A stretch of DNA of 64,000 bases from Rhizobium sp. WYJ-E13 (GCF_018987265.1 NZ_CP076853.1:62001-126000); one strand, 5' to 3'. Positions 18,366 through 27,531 are shown, numbered from the stretch's first letter. Notes: generated by a model from the sequence alone, not told the origin. Numbers and translations: made by a program.

Positions 18366-19886
18366 ATGCCGGTTCAGGACCAGGGCGAGACGTCCCAAAC
18401 GGAAAATATCGCAGCCGGTGAGGCTGCCAAGGGCTCGTATCCGCGTGCCGGCAAGTTCGGCGGCCTTTCGGGCAAGCTGCTCTGGCTCACCGTCTTCTTC
18501 ATCATGCTGGCGGAAATCCTGATCTTCTTTCCTTCGATTGCCAGCATGCGCATTCGCTGGCTCGAGGATCGGCTGAATACGGCTGCTGCGGCCGCAATCG
18601 TCATCGATGGGCTACAGCCGGTGGAGCTGCCGCGCGCGTTACAGAAGGAGACGCTGGAAGCGACAGGTACAAAAGCGATCGTGCTGCGAAAAGACGGCAC
18701 CTCCCGGCTACTTGCCATGAGCGAGATGCCGACCTCGGTCGATGAATCCTACGACCTTACGGACATCCCACCGCTAACCGCGATGCGCGACGCGCTGGAC
18801 ACGATGATCTTCGGCGGCAACCGGATGATCCGCGTCTATGGCGCGGTCGGCGAGACCGATACCGGCGTTGAGGTCGTCATGAAAGACAGGCCGCTGCGCA
18901 AGGCCATGTTCGGCTATGCCCGCAACGTGCTGCTTCTGTCGATCCTGATTTCGCTTTTTACCGCGACACTGATTTTCTTTGCCATCAACCGCATTCTCAT
19001 TCGCCCGATCCGCAGGCTGACGGGCAGCATGCAGCAATTTGCGTCCGATCCCGAAAATCCGCAGCATGTCTATGTCGGCGATGGCGGTCGCGACGAGTTG
19101 GCCGTTGCGGGGCGTAACCTGACCTCGATGCAGCTCGAACTGCAGAAAACGCTGAAGCAGCAGAAAAATCTCGCCGCCCTCGGTCTCGCGGTCTCGAAGA
19201 TCAATCACGACATGCGCAACATCCTGGCATCCGCGCAGCTCATGTCGGACCGCCTTGTCGATGTCGACGATCCCATGGTGAAAAGTTTCGCGCCGAAGCT
19301 GCTGCGCACCATCGATCGGGCCGTCGGCTACACGACCGAAGTCCTCTCTTATGGCAAGGCAACCGAATCGGCGCCGCGCCGTCGCCGCATCCGCCTCTAT
19401 GAGCTGGTGCAGGAGGTGAAGGATATCCTGGCGATCGATCCGCAGAGCGGCGTCGAGTTCATCGAGCAGATGGGGCCGGATCTGGAAGTGGATGCCGATA
19501 GCGAGCAATTGTTCCGCATCATCCACAATCTCTGCCGCAACGCCCTGCAGGCACTGACCTCGCCGGGCGAGGAGAGGGCCGGGATCTTCAGGCGCATCAC
19601 GGTCGCCGCCCAGCGCGTCGGCAGCGTCGTCAGCATTACGGTGGACGATACAGGCCCCGGCATGCCGCTGAAGGCACGCCAGAACCTCTTTGCCGCGTTC
19701 CGCGGCTCGGCTCGTTCCGGCGGCACGGGTCTCGGCCTCACCATCGCCCGAGAGTTGGTGCTGGCCCACGGCGGCACCATTGCGCTTGTGGAAAAGCCCT
19801 CGGTCGGCACGCAGTTCCGCATCGAAATTCCGGATCGCCCGGTTTCGCTGGAAGATTACCGCAGCCGGTCCCACGCCGAAAAGTGA
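18366..19886 (+). CDS. membrane sensor histidine kinase
   Basis: 506 aa from ATG 18366. Two membrane segments flank a periplasmic region: ~39-60 (LLWLTVFFIMLAEILIFFPS) and ~190-212 (NVLLLSILISLFTATLIFFA). A HAMP domain (NRILIRPIRRLTGSMQQFAS) precedes the phosphoacceptor H-box (KINHDMRNILASAQLMSDRL), the N-box (IIHNLCRNALQAL) and G-boxes (DDTGPGMP, GGTGLGLTIARELVLAHGG). A complete two-component sensor; no response regulator lies next to it, so the partner is elsewhere. Signal unknown. Confidence 0.92.
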   Translation: MPVQDQGETSQTENIAAGEAAKGSYPRAGKFGGLSGKLLWLTVFFIMLAEILIFFPSIASMRIRWLEDRLNTAAAAAIVIDGLQPVELPRALQKETLEATGTKAIVLRKDGTSRLLAMSEMPTSVDESYDLTDIPPLTAMRDALDTMIFGGNRMIRVYGAVGETDTGVEVVMKDRPLRKAMFGYARNVLLLSILISLFTATLIFFAINRILIRPIRRLTGSMQQFASDPENPQHVYVGDGGRDELAVAGRNLTSMQLELQKTLKQQKNLAALGLAVSKINHDMRNILASAQLMSDRLVDVDDPMVKSFAPKLLRTIDRAVGYTTEVLSYGKATESAPRRRRIRLYELVQEVKDILAIDPQSGVEFIEQMGPDLEVDADSEQLFRIIHNLCRNALQALTSPGEERAGIFRRITVAAQRVGSVVSITVDDTGPGMPLKARQNLFAAFRGSARSGGTGLGLTIARELVLAHGGTIALVEKPSVGTQFRIEIPDRPVSLEDYRSRSHAEK

Positions 19887-20009
19887 TGCAATTTCCGCAA
19901 GTGAGCTTTGCGGAATCAAAGTCGCGATTTTTTTCGAATTGCTATTGCATTGCCCGAAAAGACCCTTTAGAGAACCGCCCACGCAAGCGGCACGGCCGCC
20001 ACTGCAGAC

Positions 20010-20086
20010 GCACCCGTAGCTCAGCTGGATAGAGCACCAGACTACGAATCTGGGGGTCAGGAGTTCGAATCTCTTCGGGTGCGCCA
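20010..20086 (+). tRNA. tRNA-Arg (anticodon ACG)
   Basis: 77 bases with encoded CCA. Acceptor arms GCACCCG (20010-20016) and CGGGTGC (20076-20082) pair. The anticodon stem CCAGA/TCTGG encloses loop CTACGAA, with anticodon ACG at 20044-20046, and GTTCGAATC forms the T arm. Reads CGN arginine codons after A34 deamination. Confidence 0.97.
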
Positions 20087-20140
20087 CTTCTTCCAATTGC
20101 TTTTGAATGCGACTTGTTACTTGGCAACTCTCGTTGTCTC

Positions 20141-20356
20141 CTAACGTCTGCGCCGCGGTATGGACGATGCGAGATAACCCAGCGCAAGCGCCATGGCAGC
20201 GACTGCGATTCCGGTGCTGATCACGCCCGCCGGCGTTATTCTGAAACCGGCGTGCAAGGTCATGTTCTTCCCCAAGCGAAGATCGAAGACCGACTTGATT
20301 TCCTCGGGATGCGAGGAGACTGCGGTCGAAGGTTCTTCTTCCTGAATATCTGTCAT
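20141..20356 (-). CDS. small single-pass membrane protein
   Basis: 71 aa from the ATG at 20356, which has AGGAG nine bases upstream; the frame extends further but only this start has a binding site. An acidic N-terminal half (MTDIQEEEPSTAVSSHPEE) is followed by one hydrophobic segment (~47-65, PAGVISTGIAVAAMALALGY) and a basic end (SSIPRRRR). Unknown function; convergent with the tRNA. Confidence 0.6.
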   Translation of the reverse strand: MTDIQEEEPSTAVSSHPEEIKSVFDLRLGKNMTLHAGFRITPAGVISTGIAVAAMALALGYLASSIPRRRR

Positions 20357-20531
20357 TTTGAAGCTCCTGTGCAGATGATGCCGCGGCCGGGCGCATATTG
20401 AGCCAGCCTCAAGTTTTGCTGAGCGCCACGATACCATGGCTGCGCACCTCCATGCCTAGTTTCGCGCAACCTTCGGCGTCTATCTGCGGAAGCGATGGAT
20501 TGTGTCGGGCGAGAAGCCGGAGGGTTGGATG

Positions 20532-20843
20532 ATGACGAGAATTGTTGGTGTCGTTGGTCTCGTCGCGATGATGGCTGCTCTGGCAGGCTGTATTGATCGT
20601 GCCAATGCGCCGGTGCTCGTGCCGGTCGCGTCACCCGTCAATCCGCCTGGTGTCACTCACAGCCTCTGTATGTCTGATGCCAATGCAATGTATGACGAGG
20701 CGAATAAGCAGTACGACCTGCGTGCGCAGATGACCGGCCACCGTGATGCCGTGGAGCGGGAAACCAACGCAAGTGGCGCCGCCCATCGGCAATACCTCTC
20801 CTGCGTCGCAAGCCAGGGCTACCGTCCTCTGTATGCCAACTGA
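20532..20843 (+). CDS. small lipoprotein, unknown function
   Basis: 103 aa. The N-terminus MTRIVGVVGLVAMMAALAGC is a lipoprotein signal with lipobox LAGC; the mature protein has two further Cys (SLCMSD, YLSCVASQ) that could form a disulfide. GGAGGG lies seven bases before ATG 20532; ATG 20529 is also possible. No family recognised. Likely anchored in the outer or inner membrane. Confidence 0.7.
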   Translation: MTRIVGVVGLVAMMAALAGCIDRANAPVLVPVASPVNPPGVTHSLCMSDANAMYDEANKQYDLRAQMTGHRDAVERETNASGAAHRQYLSCVASQGYRPLYAN

Positions 20844-21042
20844 GAACAGTGAATTCACATAGCCGATGAATTGTCGCAGCGCCTGCTTGCGCGGCTTTGC
20901 AAGATCGTAGTTTTGTTTTTTTGTGACTTCGAGTCACGCCGGATCGCCTGCAATCACGAGTGTAGGAAGCTGCGTGTGATAGCGGAACTTCACGCGCGTA
21001 GAGCGCGTTTTTCATGCGTAAATCCACGAAGGAGGGTTTATC

Positions 21043-21414
21043 ATGAAAATGCCTAATCTAGCCCCATCCGCCGTTGCGCTCAGCGCTCTTCTCGCCCTCT
21101 CGTCTACCGTTCCTGCGCTGGCGGCTCCCGTTCAGCGGACCAACTTTTCGGTCTCTTCGAACATGGAAATGGTGCAATATAAAAGACATGCCGGTTATTG
21201 GCATGGCTATCGCGGCTCCCGCACGGAACGCCCCGGTACCCGTCGTCACTCAGATGGCTACTGGTATCCGCTTGCTGCGTTCGGCGTCGAAGCCGGCACC
21301 ACGGGCTCAATTGTCGCCAAGCCCATGAACCGTCCCGAACCCAAAACAATGTGCAACCCCACGTTTAATGGTTCGATCGGTCCCGGCAGCATGCCGTGTG
21401 ATAACGGTTATTAA
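21043..21414 (+). CDS. small secreted protein with C-terminal Cys pair
   Basis: 123 aa preceded by an excellent GGAGGG site. A signal peptide (residues 1-27, ending ALA) is followed by an aromatic, Arg/His/Gly-rich middle (HAGYWHGYRGSRTERPGTRR). The end, TTGS ... MCNPTFNGSIGPGSMPCDNGY, has two Cys. Probably periplasmic or surface-exposed. The C-terminal pattern recurs in the next gene. No known function. Confidence 0.75.
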   Translation: MKMPNLAPSAVALSALLALSSTVPALAAPVQRTNFSVSSNMEMVQYKRHAGYWHGYRGSRTERPGTRRHSDGYWYPLAAFGVEAGTTGSIVAKPMNRPEPKTMCNPTFNGSIGPGSMPCDNGY

Positions 21415-21424
21415 GCCGGCAAAG

Positions 21425-21450
21425 AAAAAGGCGGCTAAAACCGCCTTTTT
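21425..21450 (+). terminator. intrinsic terminator
   Basis: AAAAAGGCGG, loop CTAAAA, CCGCCTTTTT; ten bases after the stop of the secreted protein gene. Confidence 0.88.
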
Positions 21451-21570
21451 CTTGCGCGCAATCGAATCTCACATATTCGTGATCGTTATTGCCGCGCAGT
21501 AGAATATGACAAATCCGGTTCCTAGCTCCTTGGCGTAAATTCCAAACGATTCCTCCCAAGGAGACAAGAT

Positions 21571-21852
21571 GTGATCAACCGAGTGAAAAATGGCCTCGTG
21601 GCCGCAGCCTTTGGCGCAATCGTTAGCGTTTCGGCTTTCGCATCTGCCAACGCAGCCCCGGCTCAACAGCCGCAGCATCAGATCGTCAAGCAGCAGAAGA
21701 ACACAAACACTCGCCAGGAGCCCCGCACGACCGGTTCGGTCAACGGTGCATCCAGTAGCTCCATGCCCTATCAGTACAGCCCGAAGAAGCCGCTCAACAT
21801 GGCCTGCGGCCTCCGCTTCAATCCGACAAGCAGCTCGGGCTGCAACTACTAA
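21571..21852 (+). CDS. small secreted protein, paralogue-like
   Basis: 93 aa starting at GTG 21571 with AAGGAG nine bases upstream. The signal peptide ends ASANA (residue ~28); the mature part is Gln/Ser/Thr-rich and carries RTTGSVNG and the end ACGLRFNPTSSSGCNY. The TTGS block and the final C-x2-x-FN ... C(D)N(G)Y pattern parallel the preceding gene, suggesting duplication and divergence. Function unknown. Confidence 0.7.
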   Translation: MINRVKNGLVAAAFGAIVSVSAFASANAAPAQQPQHQIVKQQKNTNTRQEPRTTGSVNGASSSSMPYQYSPKKPLNMACGLRFNPTSSSGCNY

Positions 21853-21911
21853 ACGCAGTTCGATAGCATAAGGCGAGGGAAAGGGGACCGGGGTCCCCAC
21901 CCGCGAAAGAG

Positions 21912-21935
21912 GGCAGCCTCCATGGCTGCCTTTTT
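21912..21935 (+). terminator. intrinsic terminator
   Basis: GGCAGCC, loop TCCAT, GGCTGCC, then TTTTT; follows the second small secreted gene. Confidence 0.88.
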
Positions 21936-22235
21936 CATTCCAAGTGTGCTTCGGTCACGCTATCGAGGGAAAGGCCGGCCCATTTGGTCCAGCATGTCCC
22001 TCCCGCCCAGCCAGTCATGGAAGCTCCCATTGTGGAGTTGACGGTTCGATCCGCTTGCGGATCTATGCGATACATTGCATTAAATGCAAAAATGCAGTAG
22101 ATACAAAAATACACAAAATGTTGACGAGGAAGACCTGCGAAGAAACGATGGATTGACGGGCCTGCCTTGGAATTGCCATGCTGCGGGAGATCGTCGCATC
22201 AACCGTCAATCACGTTTCAGTCAGGTGGGATAATC
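21936..22235. other. 300-base non-coding stretch upstream of the methyltransferase
   Basis: AT-rich from 22070 onward, with the inverted repeat TTGCATT A AATGCAA at 22076-22090 and a further AAATGCA direct copy nearby. Likely promoter/operator region of the methyltransferase-TetR pair. No coding frame seen. Confidence 0.4.
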
Positions 22236-22901
22236 ATGATCGCAAAGAGCGCTTACTCCGATTTCCTGCATTTTTTCCGGTCCTGGTTGAACAACCCGTT
22301 GAGGGTTGCCGCGATTGCGCCCTCCGGCGACTCGCTCGCCCGGATTATGACAAGCGAGATCGCTGCGCTGGACGGCCCGATTATCGAGCTCGGGCCAGGC
22401 ACCGGCGTCTTCACCCGCGCGCTGCTTGCGCGCGGCATCAGCGAATCCGATCTGACGCTCATCGAATATGGTCCGGAATTCATAGGATCGCTCCAGAAGC
22501 GTTTCCCCGATGCGCGTATCCTGCAGATGGACGCAGCCCATCTGGCGCAGGCTGATATTTTCGAGGGCGAACCCGTCGGTGCTGTCGTCAGCGGTCTGCC
22601 ACTGCTGTCCATGTCGCCGCGCAAGATCGCCTCGATCCTTGCAGGGGCTTTTGTCTATATGCGGGCCGGCGGCGCTTTCTATCAGTTTACCTACGGGCCG
22701 CGCTGTCCCGTGCCGCGCCCGATCCTCGACCGCCTGGGCCTGAAAGCGACGCGCATCGGCGGCACGGTCCGCAACCTGCCGCCAGCGTCCGTCTACCGGA
22801 TTTCGCGCCGCAAGCCGCTTGAGCTCTCCCGTGAGCGTTTCAAATATCGTGCCAGCGGAGTGGATATGGAGATCGCCGCTTTCTCCGAAGCGGATGACTG
22901 A
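22236..22901 (+). CDS. SAM-dependent methyltransferase, phospholipid N-methyltransferase-like
   Basis: 221 aa. FLHFFRSWLNNPLRVAAIAP at the N-terminus and the SAM-binding motif IIELGPGTGVFTRALL, followed by LTLIEYGPEFIGSLQKRFPD, resemble the Sinorhizobium/Agrobacterium PmtA type that methylates phosphatidylethanolamine on the way to phosphatidylcholine. The substrate is not proven, because soluble methyltransferases share this fold. The ATG follows GTGGGATAATC. The TetR gene starts ten bases after its stop and is probably co-transcribed. Confidence 0.75.
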   Translation: MIAKSAYSDFLHFFRSWLNNPLRVAAIAPSGDSLARIMTSEIAALDGPIIELGPGTGVFTRALLARGISESDLTLIEYGPEFIGSLQKRFPDARILQMDAAHLAQADIFEGEPVGAVVSGLPLLSMSPRKIASILAGAFVYMRAGGAFYQFTYGPRCPVPRPILDRLGLKATRIGGTVRNLPPASVYRISRRKPLELSRERFKYRASGVDMEIAAFSEADD

Positions 22902-22911
22902 ATGACACCTG

Positions 22912-23571
22912 ATGGAAATGACTGAGAAGGTCGAGGGCAGGCGCGAGCGCAAGCGGCGCCAGACTCGCGAGCGCATCGAGCAGGCAGCGATGAGCCTCTT
23001 TCTGGAGCGCGGGTTCGACGCCACCACCATTGAGGAGATCACTGAAGCTGCCGATGTTTCGAAGCGCAGCTTCTTTGATTATTTCCCGTCAAAGGAAGAG
23101 GTCGTCTTCGCCTGGCAGGATTCCTTCGCCGACCGCCTGATGGCGGCGATTGCCGAGCGTCCAGCCAGTGATTCCTCCGTCAAGGCAGTCGAGGAAGCCC
23201 TGATCGTCACTGTGACCGCTTCGGCTGACGAGCGCGCCATGGCGCTTGGCGAACTCATCCATCGCACGCCGACCCTCAAGGCCCGCGATCAGCTTAAATA
23301 TGCCAAGCTGGAGCAGAAGTTGACCGAGGCGCTGATTGCCCGCAAGGGCGGCGATCCGCAGGCGCGGACGCGCATGCGTTTGCTTTCGACAATCGTCATC
23401 GGCGCGCTGCGCGTCGGCAGTGAGGTCTGGCAGGCGCGCGCGCCGGATGTTTCGATGGAAGGCGCTTCAATGGAAGCCTTCGCACGCGAGATCTTTGGCG
23501 AACTCTGGAAGATGCTGGCCGAATTCGGCGAAGAGACGAAAACCCGCCTCCAAGGCAATTCCATACGCTAG
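22912..23571 (+). CDS. TetR/AcrR-family transcriptional regulator
   Basis: 219 aa. The N-terminal HTH (RERIEQAAMSLFLERGFDAT, TIEEITEAADVSKRSFFDYF) is typical TetR. The C-terminal ~140 residues form the ligand domain, family-variable. It directly follows the methyltransferase and may regulate it; the ligand is unknown. The stop codon TAG is the first three bases of a dispersed repeat. Confidence 0.88.
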   Translation: MEMTEKVEGRRERKRRQTRERIEQAAMSLFLERGFDATTIEEITEAADVSKRSFFDYFPSKEEVVFAWQDSFADRLMAAIAERPASDSSVKAVEEALIVTVTASADERAMALGELIHRTPTLKARDQLKYAKLEQKLTEALIARKGGDPQARTRMRLLSTIVIGALRVGSEVWQARAPDVSMEGASMEAFAREIFGELWKMLAEFGEETKTRLQGNSIR

Positions 23572-23671
23572 AGCAATTTCAGCAAAAGTGCGTAGCGGTT
23601 TTGCGTCCGGAATTGCGTGAAAACAAAGAGATAGAGCATTTCCGTGATTCGGAGATAAACGGAAATGCTAG
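23569..23671. repeat. rhizobial dispersed repeat between convergent genes
   Basis: Begins TAGAGCAATTTCAGC and ends GGAAATGCTAG. It has inner elements AAAGTGCGTAGCGGTTTTGC and the inverted pair AGCATTTCCGT/ACGGAAATGCT (23635-23669). Similar in kind to the element at 28638. It spans the whole gap and provides both flanking genes' stop codons. Confidence 0.7.
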
Positions 23672-24597
23672 ATAATTGCGCTTTCCGTTGCCGGCGGCGC
23701 TTCGGATCGATGCTTTCTCAGGAAATCGATGAGTGCGCGCAGCTTTGCAGGCACCCGCCGGCGGTCCGGATAATAGAGCGTCAGGCCCGACAGCGGCGGG
23801 CTCCAGTCGGCAAGGATCCGCACCAGCCTGCCGTCTTCGAGAAAACGCTCGATATAGCCGTTGATCATGTAGGAAACGCCGATCCCATCGAGCGCTGCCT
23901 GGGTCAATGCTGCGGAATCATTGAGGATCAGCCGCGGATGGAGCGTAATATCGACGCGCTCGCCATCCTTCTCGAATTCCCAGCGCTCGACCTGGCCGCT
24001 GGTGACGAAGCGGAAGCCGATGCAATCATGCTGCAGCAGGTCGCGCGGATGTTTCGGCATGCCGCGTCGACTGAGATATTCCGGCGAGGCGATCACATGG
24101 GCACGGATCGGCGGGCCGATCGGAATGGCCACCATGTCCTTGGCCACCGTCTCGCCGAAGCGGATGCCGGCATCGAAGCCTTCGGCAACGATGTCGCTCA
24201 TCGAGGCTTCCATCTTCACCTCGACCTGAATGTCGGGATAGGCCTCCAGGAAATCGCGAAGCAGCGGCTGGATGGCGATCATATAGCCGGCGCGCAGCAC
24301 ATTGAGCCGCAGAAGACCGGCCGGCCGGCCGACATCTGCGTCAAGATCCTTGCTGGCGGCAGCAAGCTCACCCAAAGCGGGAAGTATCCGTTCCAGATAG
24401 CGGTTGCCAGCTTCCGTCAAACTCACGCTGCGCGTGGTCCGGTTGAAGAGAGGTTGCCGCAGACGGCTCTCCAGCTTGCTGATCGTCTGGCTGATGGCGG
24501 ACGGCGACACACCAAGCCGAACGGCAGCGGCCGAAAAGCTCTTTTCCTCGGCAACGACGACAAAAGTCACCATGCCGTCAAGCATGTCCTGGCGCAT
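23668..24597 (-). CDS. LysR-family transcriptional regulator
   Basis: 309 aa from ATG 24597, preceded by GGAG seven bases away; an upstream TTG lacks a site. HTH at ~5-60 (FVVVAEEKSFSAAAVRLGVS, PSAISQTISKLESRL, FNRTTRSVSLTEAG) and a C-terminal periplasmic-binding-like effector domain. Divergent from the short-chain dehydrogenase at 24727, so it probably controls that gene and the aldo/keto reductase after it. Confidence 0.9.
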   Translation of the reverse strand: MRQDMLDGMVTFVVVAEEKSFSAAAVRLGVSPSAISQTISKLESRLRQPLFNRTTRSVSLTEAGNRYLERILPALGELAAASKDLDADVGRPAGLLRLNVLRAGYMIAIQPLLRDFLEAYPDIQVEVKMEASMSDIVAEGFDAGIRFGETVAKDMVAIPIGPPIRAHVIASPEYLSRRGMPKHPRDLLQHDCIGFRFVTSGQVERWEFEKDGERVDITLHPRLILNDSAALTQAALDGIGVSYMINGYIERFLEDGRLVRILADWSPPLSGLTLYYPDRRRVPAKLRALIDFLRKHRSEAPPATESAII

Positions 24598-24726
24598 TCG
24601 GATCTCCGTTTTCAAGTCCTAGATTAATAAGTTTCGCTAAAAAGGCTATCGTCATTTAATGAGGTTATCGAAATTATCGGATGAGCCTACCTTCGCCTCC
24701 ATCAAACAGCCCACGGAGTGAAGGCC

Positions 24727-25566
24727 ATGACATCGAAGTCCAAAATCCTTTTCGTAACAGGCGTTTCGACCGGCTTCGGCCGCGCCCTTGCAGAAACCGC
24801 TCTCGCTGAAGGTCACAAGGTGGTCGGCACCCTTCGCAATGAAGAAGCTCTCAAGGAGTTCGAGGCGCTGAAGCCCGGTTCTGCCTTCGGTAAGCTTCTC
24901 GACGTCACCGATACTGCCGCGATTGCGCCTGTTGTCGCCGAGATCGAAAGGGAGATCGGTCCGATCGACGTTCTCGTCAACAATGCCGGCTACGGCCACG
25001 AAGGTCTTGTCGAGGAATCGACGATGGACGAGCTGCGCCGCCAGTTCGAGGTCAATGTTTTCGGGCCGGTGGCTGTCATGCAGGCAGTGCTGCCCTATAT
25101 GCGCAAGCGCCGCAGTGGCCATATCCTCAATATAACCTCGATGGGCGGGATCATCACCATGCCGGGCATCGCTTTCTATCACGGCAGCAAGTTCGCCCTC
25201 GAGGGTATTTCCGAAAGCCTCGGCAAGGAGGTCAAGAGCTTCGGCATCCACGTGACCGCCGTCGAACCCGGCGGCTTCCGCACCGACTGGGCTGGCCGCT
25301 CGATGGTGCGTGCAGAGCGTTCGATCGCGGATTATGACGAGGTCTTCGAACCCCTGCGCCAGCGCCGCCTCGAACGCAACGGCAACCAGCCAGGCGACCC
25401 GAAAAAGGCAGCTTCAGCAATGCTGAAGCTCATTGCATCCGACAATCCGCCGGCCCATCTCTTGCTCGGGCGTGATGCGATCAGCCTCGTTCGCGAGAAG
25501 CTTGGGTCTCTCAAGACCGAATTCGACGCCTGGGAGCAGGTTTCCAGTTCCACTGATTTTGAGTGA
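24727..25566 (+). CDS. short-chain dehydrogenase/reductase
   Basis: 279 aa Rossmann enzyme. The cofactor motif VTGVSTGFGRALA is the TGxxxGxG variant, with NNAGYG and the catalytic pair Ser (NITSMGG) and YHGSK. The classical SDR of ~280 aa; the substrate is likely an aldehyde, ketone or alcohol. Start ATG 24727 with GGAG upstream. Divergent LysR upstream and an aldo/keto reductase 27 bases downstream form a small reductase locus. Confidence 0.88.
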   Translation: MTSKSKILFVTGVSTGFGRALAETALAEGHKVVGTLRNEEALKEFEALKPGSAFGKLLDVTDTAAIAPVVAEIEREIGPIDVLVNNAGYGHEGLVEESTMDELRRQFEVNVFGPVAVMQAVLPYMRKRRSGHILNITSMGGIITMPGIAFYHGSKFALEGISESLGKEVKSFGIHVTAVEPGGFRTDWAGRSMVRAERSIADYDEVFEPLRQRRLERNGNQPGDPKKAASAMLKLIASDNPPAHLLLGRDAISLVREKLGSLKTEFDAWEQVSSSTDFE

Positions 25567-25593
25567 TTTTATTGACCAAGAGAGGAAAAGACG

Positions 25594-26475
25594 ATGAGCG
25601 ATTACAATGCAGCGAAATCGGGTACCTTCAAGATCGGCGGCGATATGGAGGTCAACCGTCTCGGCTTCGGCGCCATGCGCGTCACCGGCGACGGTATCTG
25701 GGGCAATCCAGCCGATCACGATGAATCGATCCGCACTCTGAAGCGGCTGCCGGAACTCGGCGTAAACTTTATCGATACGGCCGATTCCTACGGTCCTGAC
25801 GTTTCCGAATGGCTGATCAAGGAAGCGCTTCACCCTTATAAGAAAGGCCTCGTCGTCGCCACCAAGGGCGGTCTCACGCGCCACGGACCGAATATCTGGC
25901 TTCCGCTCGGTCGTCCGGAATATCTGATCCAGCAGGTGCACAAGAGCCTGCGCAATCTCGGCGTCGAGCAGATCGATCTCTGGCAGCTTCACCGCATAGA
26001 CCCGAAGGTTCCGGCCAAGGAACAGTTCGACACCATCAAGTCGCTCCTCGATTCCGGCCTGATCCGCCATGCGGGCCTCAGCGAAGTCTCGGTGGCCGAT
26101 ATCGAAGCAGCCTCCAAGGTCTTCAAGGTCGCGACCGTCCAGAACCGTTACAACCTTGTCGACCGCACCAGCGAAGATGTGCTCGATTATTGCGCCAAGC
26201 ACAATATCGGCTTCATCCCCTGGTATCCGCTGGCTGCCGGCGATCTCGCCAAGCCCGGCTCGCTGCTCGATACGATCGCCAGGAAGCACAATGCTGCCCC
26301 GAGCCAGATCGCGCTGGACTGGGTGCTGAAGCGCAGCCCGGTCATGCTGCCGATCCCCGGCACGTCGAAGGTCAAGCATCTCGAAGAAAATGTCGCAGCC
26401 GTTGATATCACGCTGTCGGACGAGGAGTTCACCGCCCTCGACGCCGAAGGCAAGAAGCTCTTCAAGGCTGCCTGA
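25594..26475 (+). CDS. aldo/keto reductase
   Basis: 293 aa TIM-barrel oxidoreductase using NADPH. The catalytic tetrad region is visible (FIDTADSYG with Asp/Tyr; VVATKGG with Lys; LWQLHRID with His), and the C-terminal cofactor loop is [14 protein letters not shown]. Follows the SDR on the same strand (spacer with GAGAGGAAAAG) and shares its operon. Oxidoreductase of small carbonyls; precise substrate unknown. Confidence 0.9.
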   Translation: MSDYNAAKSGTFKIGGDMEVNRLGFGAMRVTGDGIWGNPADHDESIRTLKRLPELGVNFIDTADSYGPDVSEWLIKEALHPYKKGLVVATKGGLTRHGPNIWLPLGRPEYLIQQVHKSLRNLGVEQIDLWQLHRIDPKVPAKEQFDTIKSLLDSGLIRHAGLSEVSVADIEAASKVFKVATVQNRYNLVDRTSEDVLDYCAKHNIGFIPWYPLAAGDLAKPGSLLDTIARKHNAAPSQIALDWVLKRSPVMLPIPGTSKVKHLEENVAAVDITLSDEEFTALDAEGKKLFKAA

Positions 26476-26496
26476 TCGTCATAAGACAGCACACAA

Positions 26497-26524
26497 AACG
26501 GCCGCGGTTTCAGGCGCGGCCGTT
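26497..26524. terminator. bidirectional terminator
   Basis: Perfect 10-bp stem AACGGCCGCG/CGCGGCCGTT with an 8-base loop, between the convergent aldo/keto reductase and the second LysR gene, overlapping the latter's last codons. Confidence 0.75.
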
Positions 26525-27427
26525 CTCCTTTCGCGCTCGTGTCATTTCGCGTGCAACATCCAGGAAGGCGCGCAATGTCGCCGGCACATGCCGGTGGCCG
26601 GAATAGTAGAGGCAGAGGCCGGGAAAGGGCGGCGTCCAGTCTTCGAGCACTGTAGCCAGCCGGCCAGCCGTAACATCGGCCTCCACATTCTGCCGGGTCA
26701 TATAGGCAAGCCCCGCGCCGCCGACCGCTGCTTCCAGCATCAGATCCATGCTCTGCAGCGTCATCGGCCCCTTCACATCGAGCCGGATTTCCTCGCCGTG
26801 CCGCTCGAATTCCCAGCGATAGACCGTACCGCTCGGCAACCTCAACCGCAGGCAGGCATGGCGCAGAAGATCGTTCGGCGTCTGCGGCCTTCCATGTTTT
26901 TCGAAATAGGAGGGAGCGCCGACAACAAAGAAACGCTCTTCGGCCTTCAGCGGCACGGCGATCATGTCCTGCGGCACGGTTTCGATGAGGCGTATGCCGA
27001 CATCGAAACTGTCGGCGACGATATCGATCATGCGTCCGTCGCTGACGATATCGACATGCACATCGGGAAAGCGCCTGACATATTCAAGCACGATCGGTAT
27101 CAGGATCCGCCGTGCGCCGCCCTCCGACGTATTGATGCGCAGCGTTCCTGCCGGCGTGGCGCGCGCCTGCGTCGCCGCTTCCATCGCCGCCGCAATGTCT
27201 TTCAGCGCGGGACCGATCTTGCCGAGAAACTGCTCCCCCGCCTCGGTCAGCGAAACGCTGCGGGTCGTGCGGTTGAACAGCCTGACGCCGATCCGGTTCT
27301 CCAATGCCGCCACCGCATGGCTAAGCGCGGAGGTCGACATGCCGAGTTCGGCGGCGGCCGCGCGGAAGTTTCGCGCCGCCGCCACGGCAACGACCGCATT
27401 GAGTTCAATCAGCCCAGTCTTCTGCAT
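26510..27427 (-). CDS. LysR-family transcriptional regulator
   Basis: 305 aa. The HTH region (AVAAARNFRAAAAELGMSTS, ALSHAVAALENRIGVRLFNR, TTRSVSLTEAG) is very close in its second half to that of the first LysR regulator in this window. Effector domain at ~90-290. Divergent from the SDR at 27532, its probable target. Confidence 0.9.
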   Translation of the reverse strand: MQKTGLIELNAVVAVAAARNFRAAAAELGMSTSALSHAVAALENRIGVRLFNRTTRSVSLTEAGEQFLGKIGPALKDIAAAMEAATQARATPAGTLRINTSEGGARRILIPIVLEYVRRFPDVHVDIVSDGRMIDIVADSFDVGIRLIETVPQDMIAVPLKAEERFFVVGAPSYFEKHGRPQTPNDLLRHACLRLRLPSGTVYRWEFERHGEEIRLDVKGPMTLQSMDLMLEAAVGGAGLAYMTRQNVEADVTAGRLATVLEDWTPPFPGLCLYYSGHRHVPATLRAFLDVAREMTRARKENGRA

Positions 27428-27452
27428 TATCCTAAATCCCGCAAGAGCTCAT

Positions 27453-27477
27453 CCTTGAATATGTGGATTATAAGGAC
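27453..27477. promoter_or_regulatory. candidate LysR operator
   Basis: TCCTT-N15-AAGGA with an interior AATAT/ATTAT symmetry, located in the 104-base divergent spacer between LysR and SDR genes, as expected for a LysR T-N11-A-like site. Confidence 0.4.
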
Positions 27478-27531
27478 AATAGGCCGCGACTATCTAGCCT
27501 CCGGGATCAATCAAAACCCGTGAGGCAGATT

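Noticed and set aside
20010..20086. tRNA-Arg as attachment site of a genomic island
   Set aside because: No integrase gene and no repeat of the tRNA 3' end seen nearby.
19942..20187. 81-codon minus-strand frame containing EIRTPDPQIRSLVLYPAELR
   Set aside because: This is the antisense of tRNA-Arg, a well-known false protein in many databases.
18774..20396. 540-codon minus-strand frame opposite the histidine kinase
   Set aside because: Antisense to kinase and tRNA; no recognisable motif.
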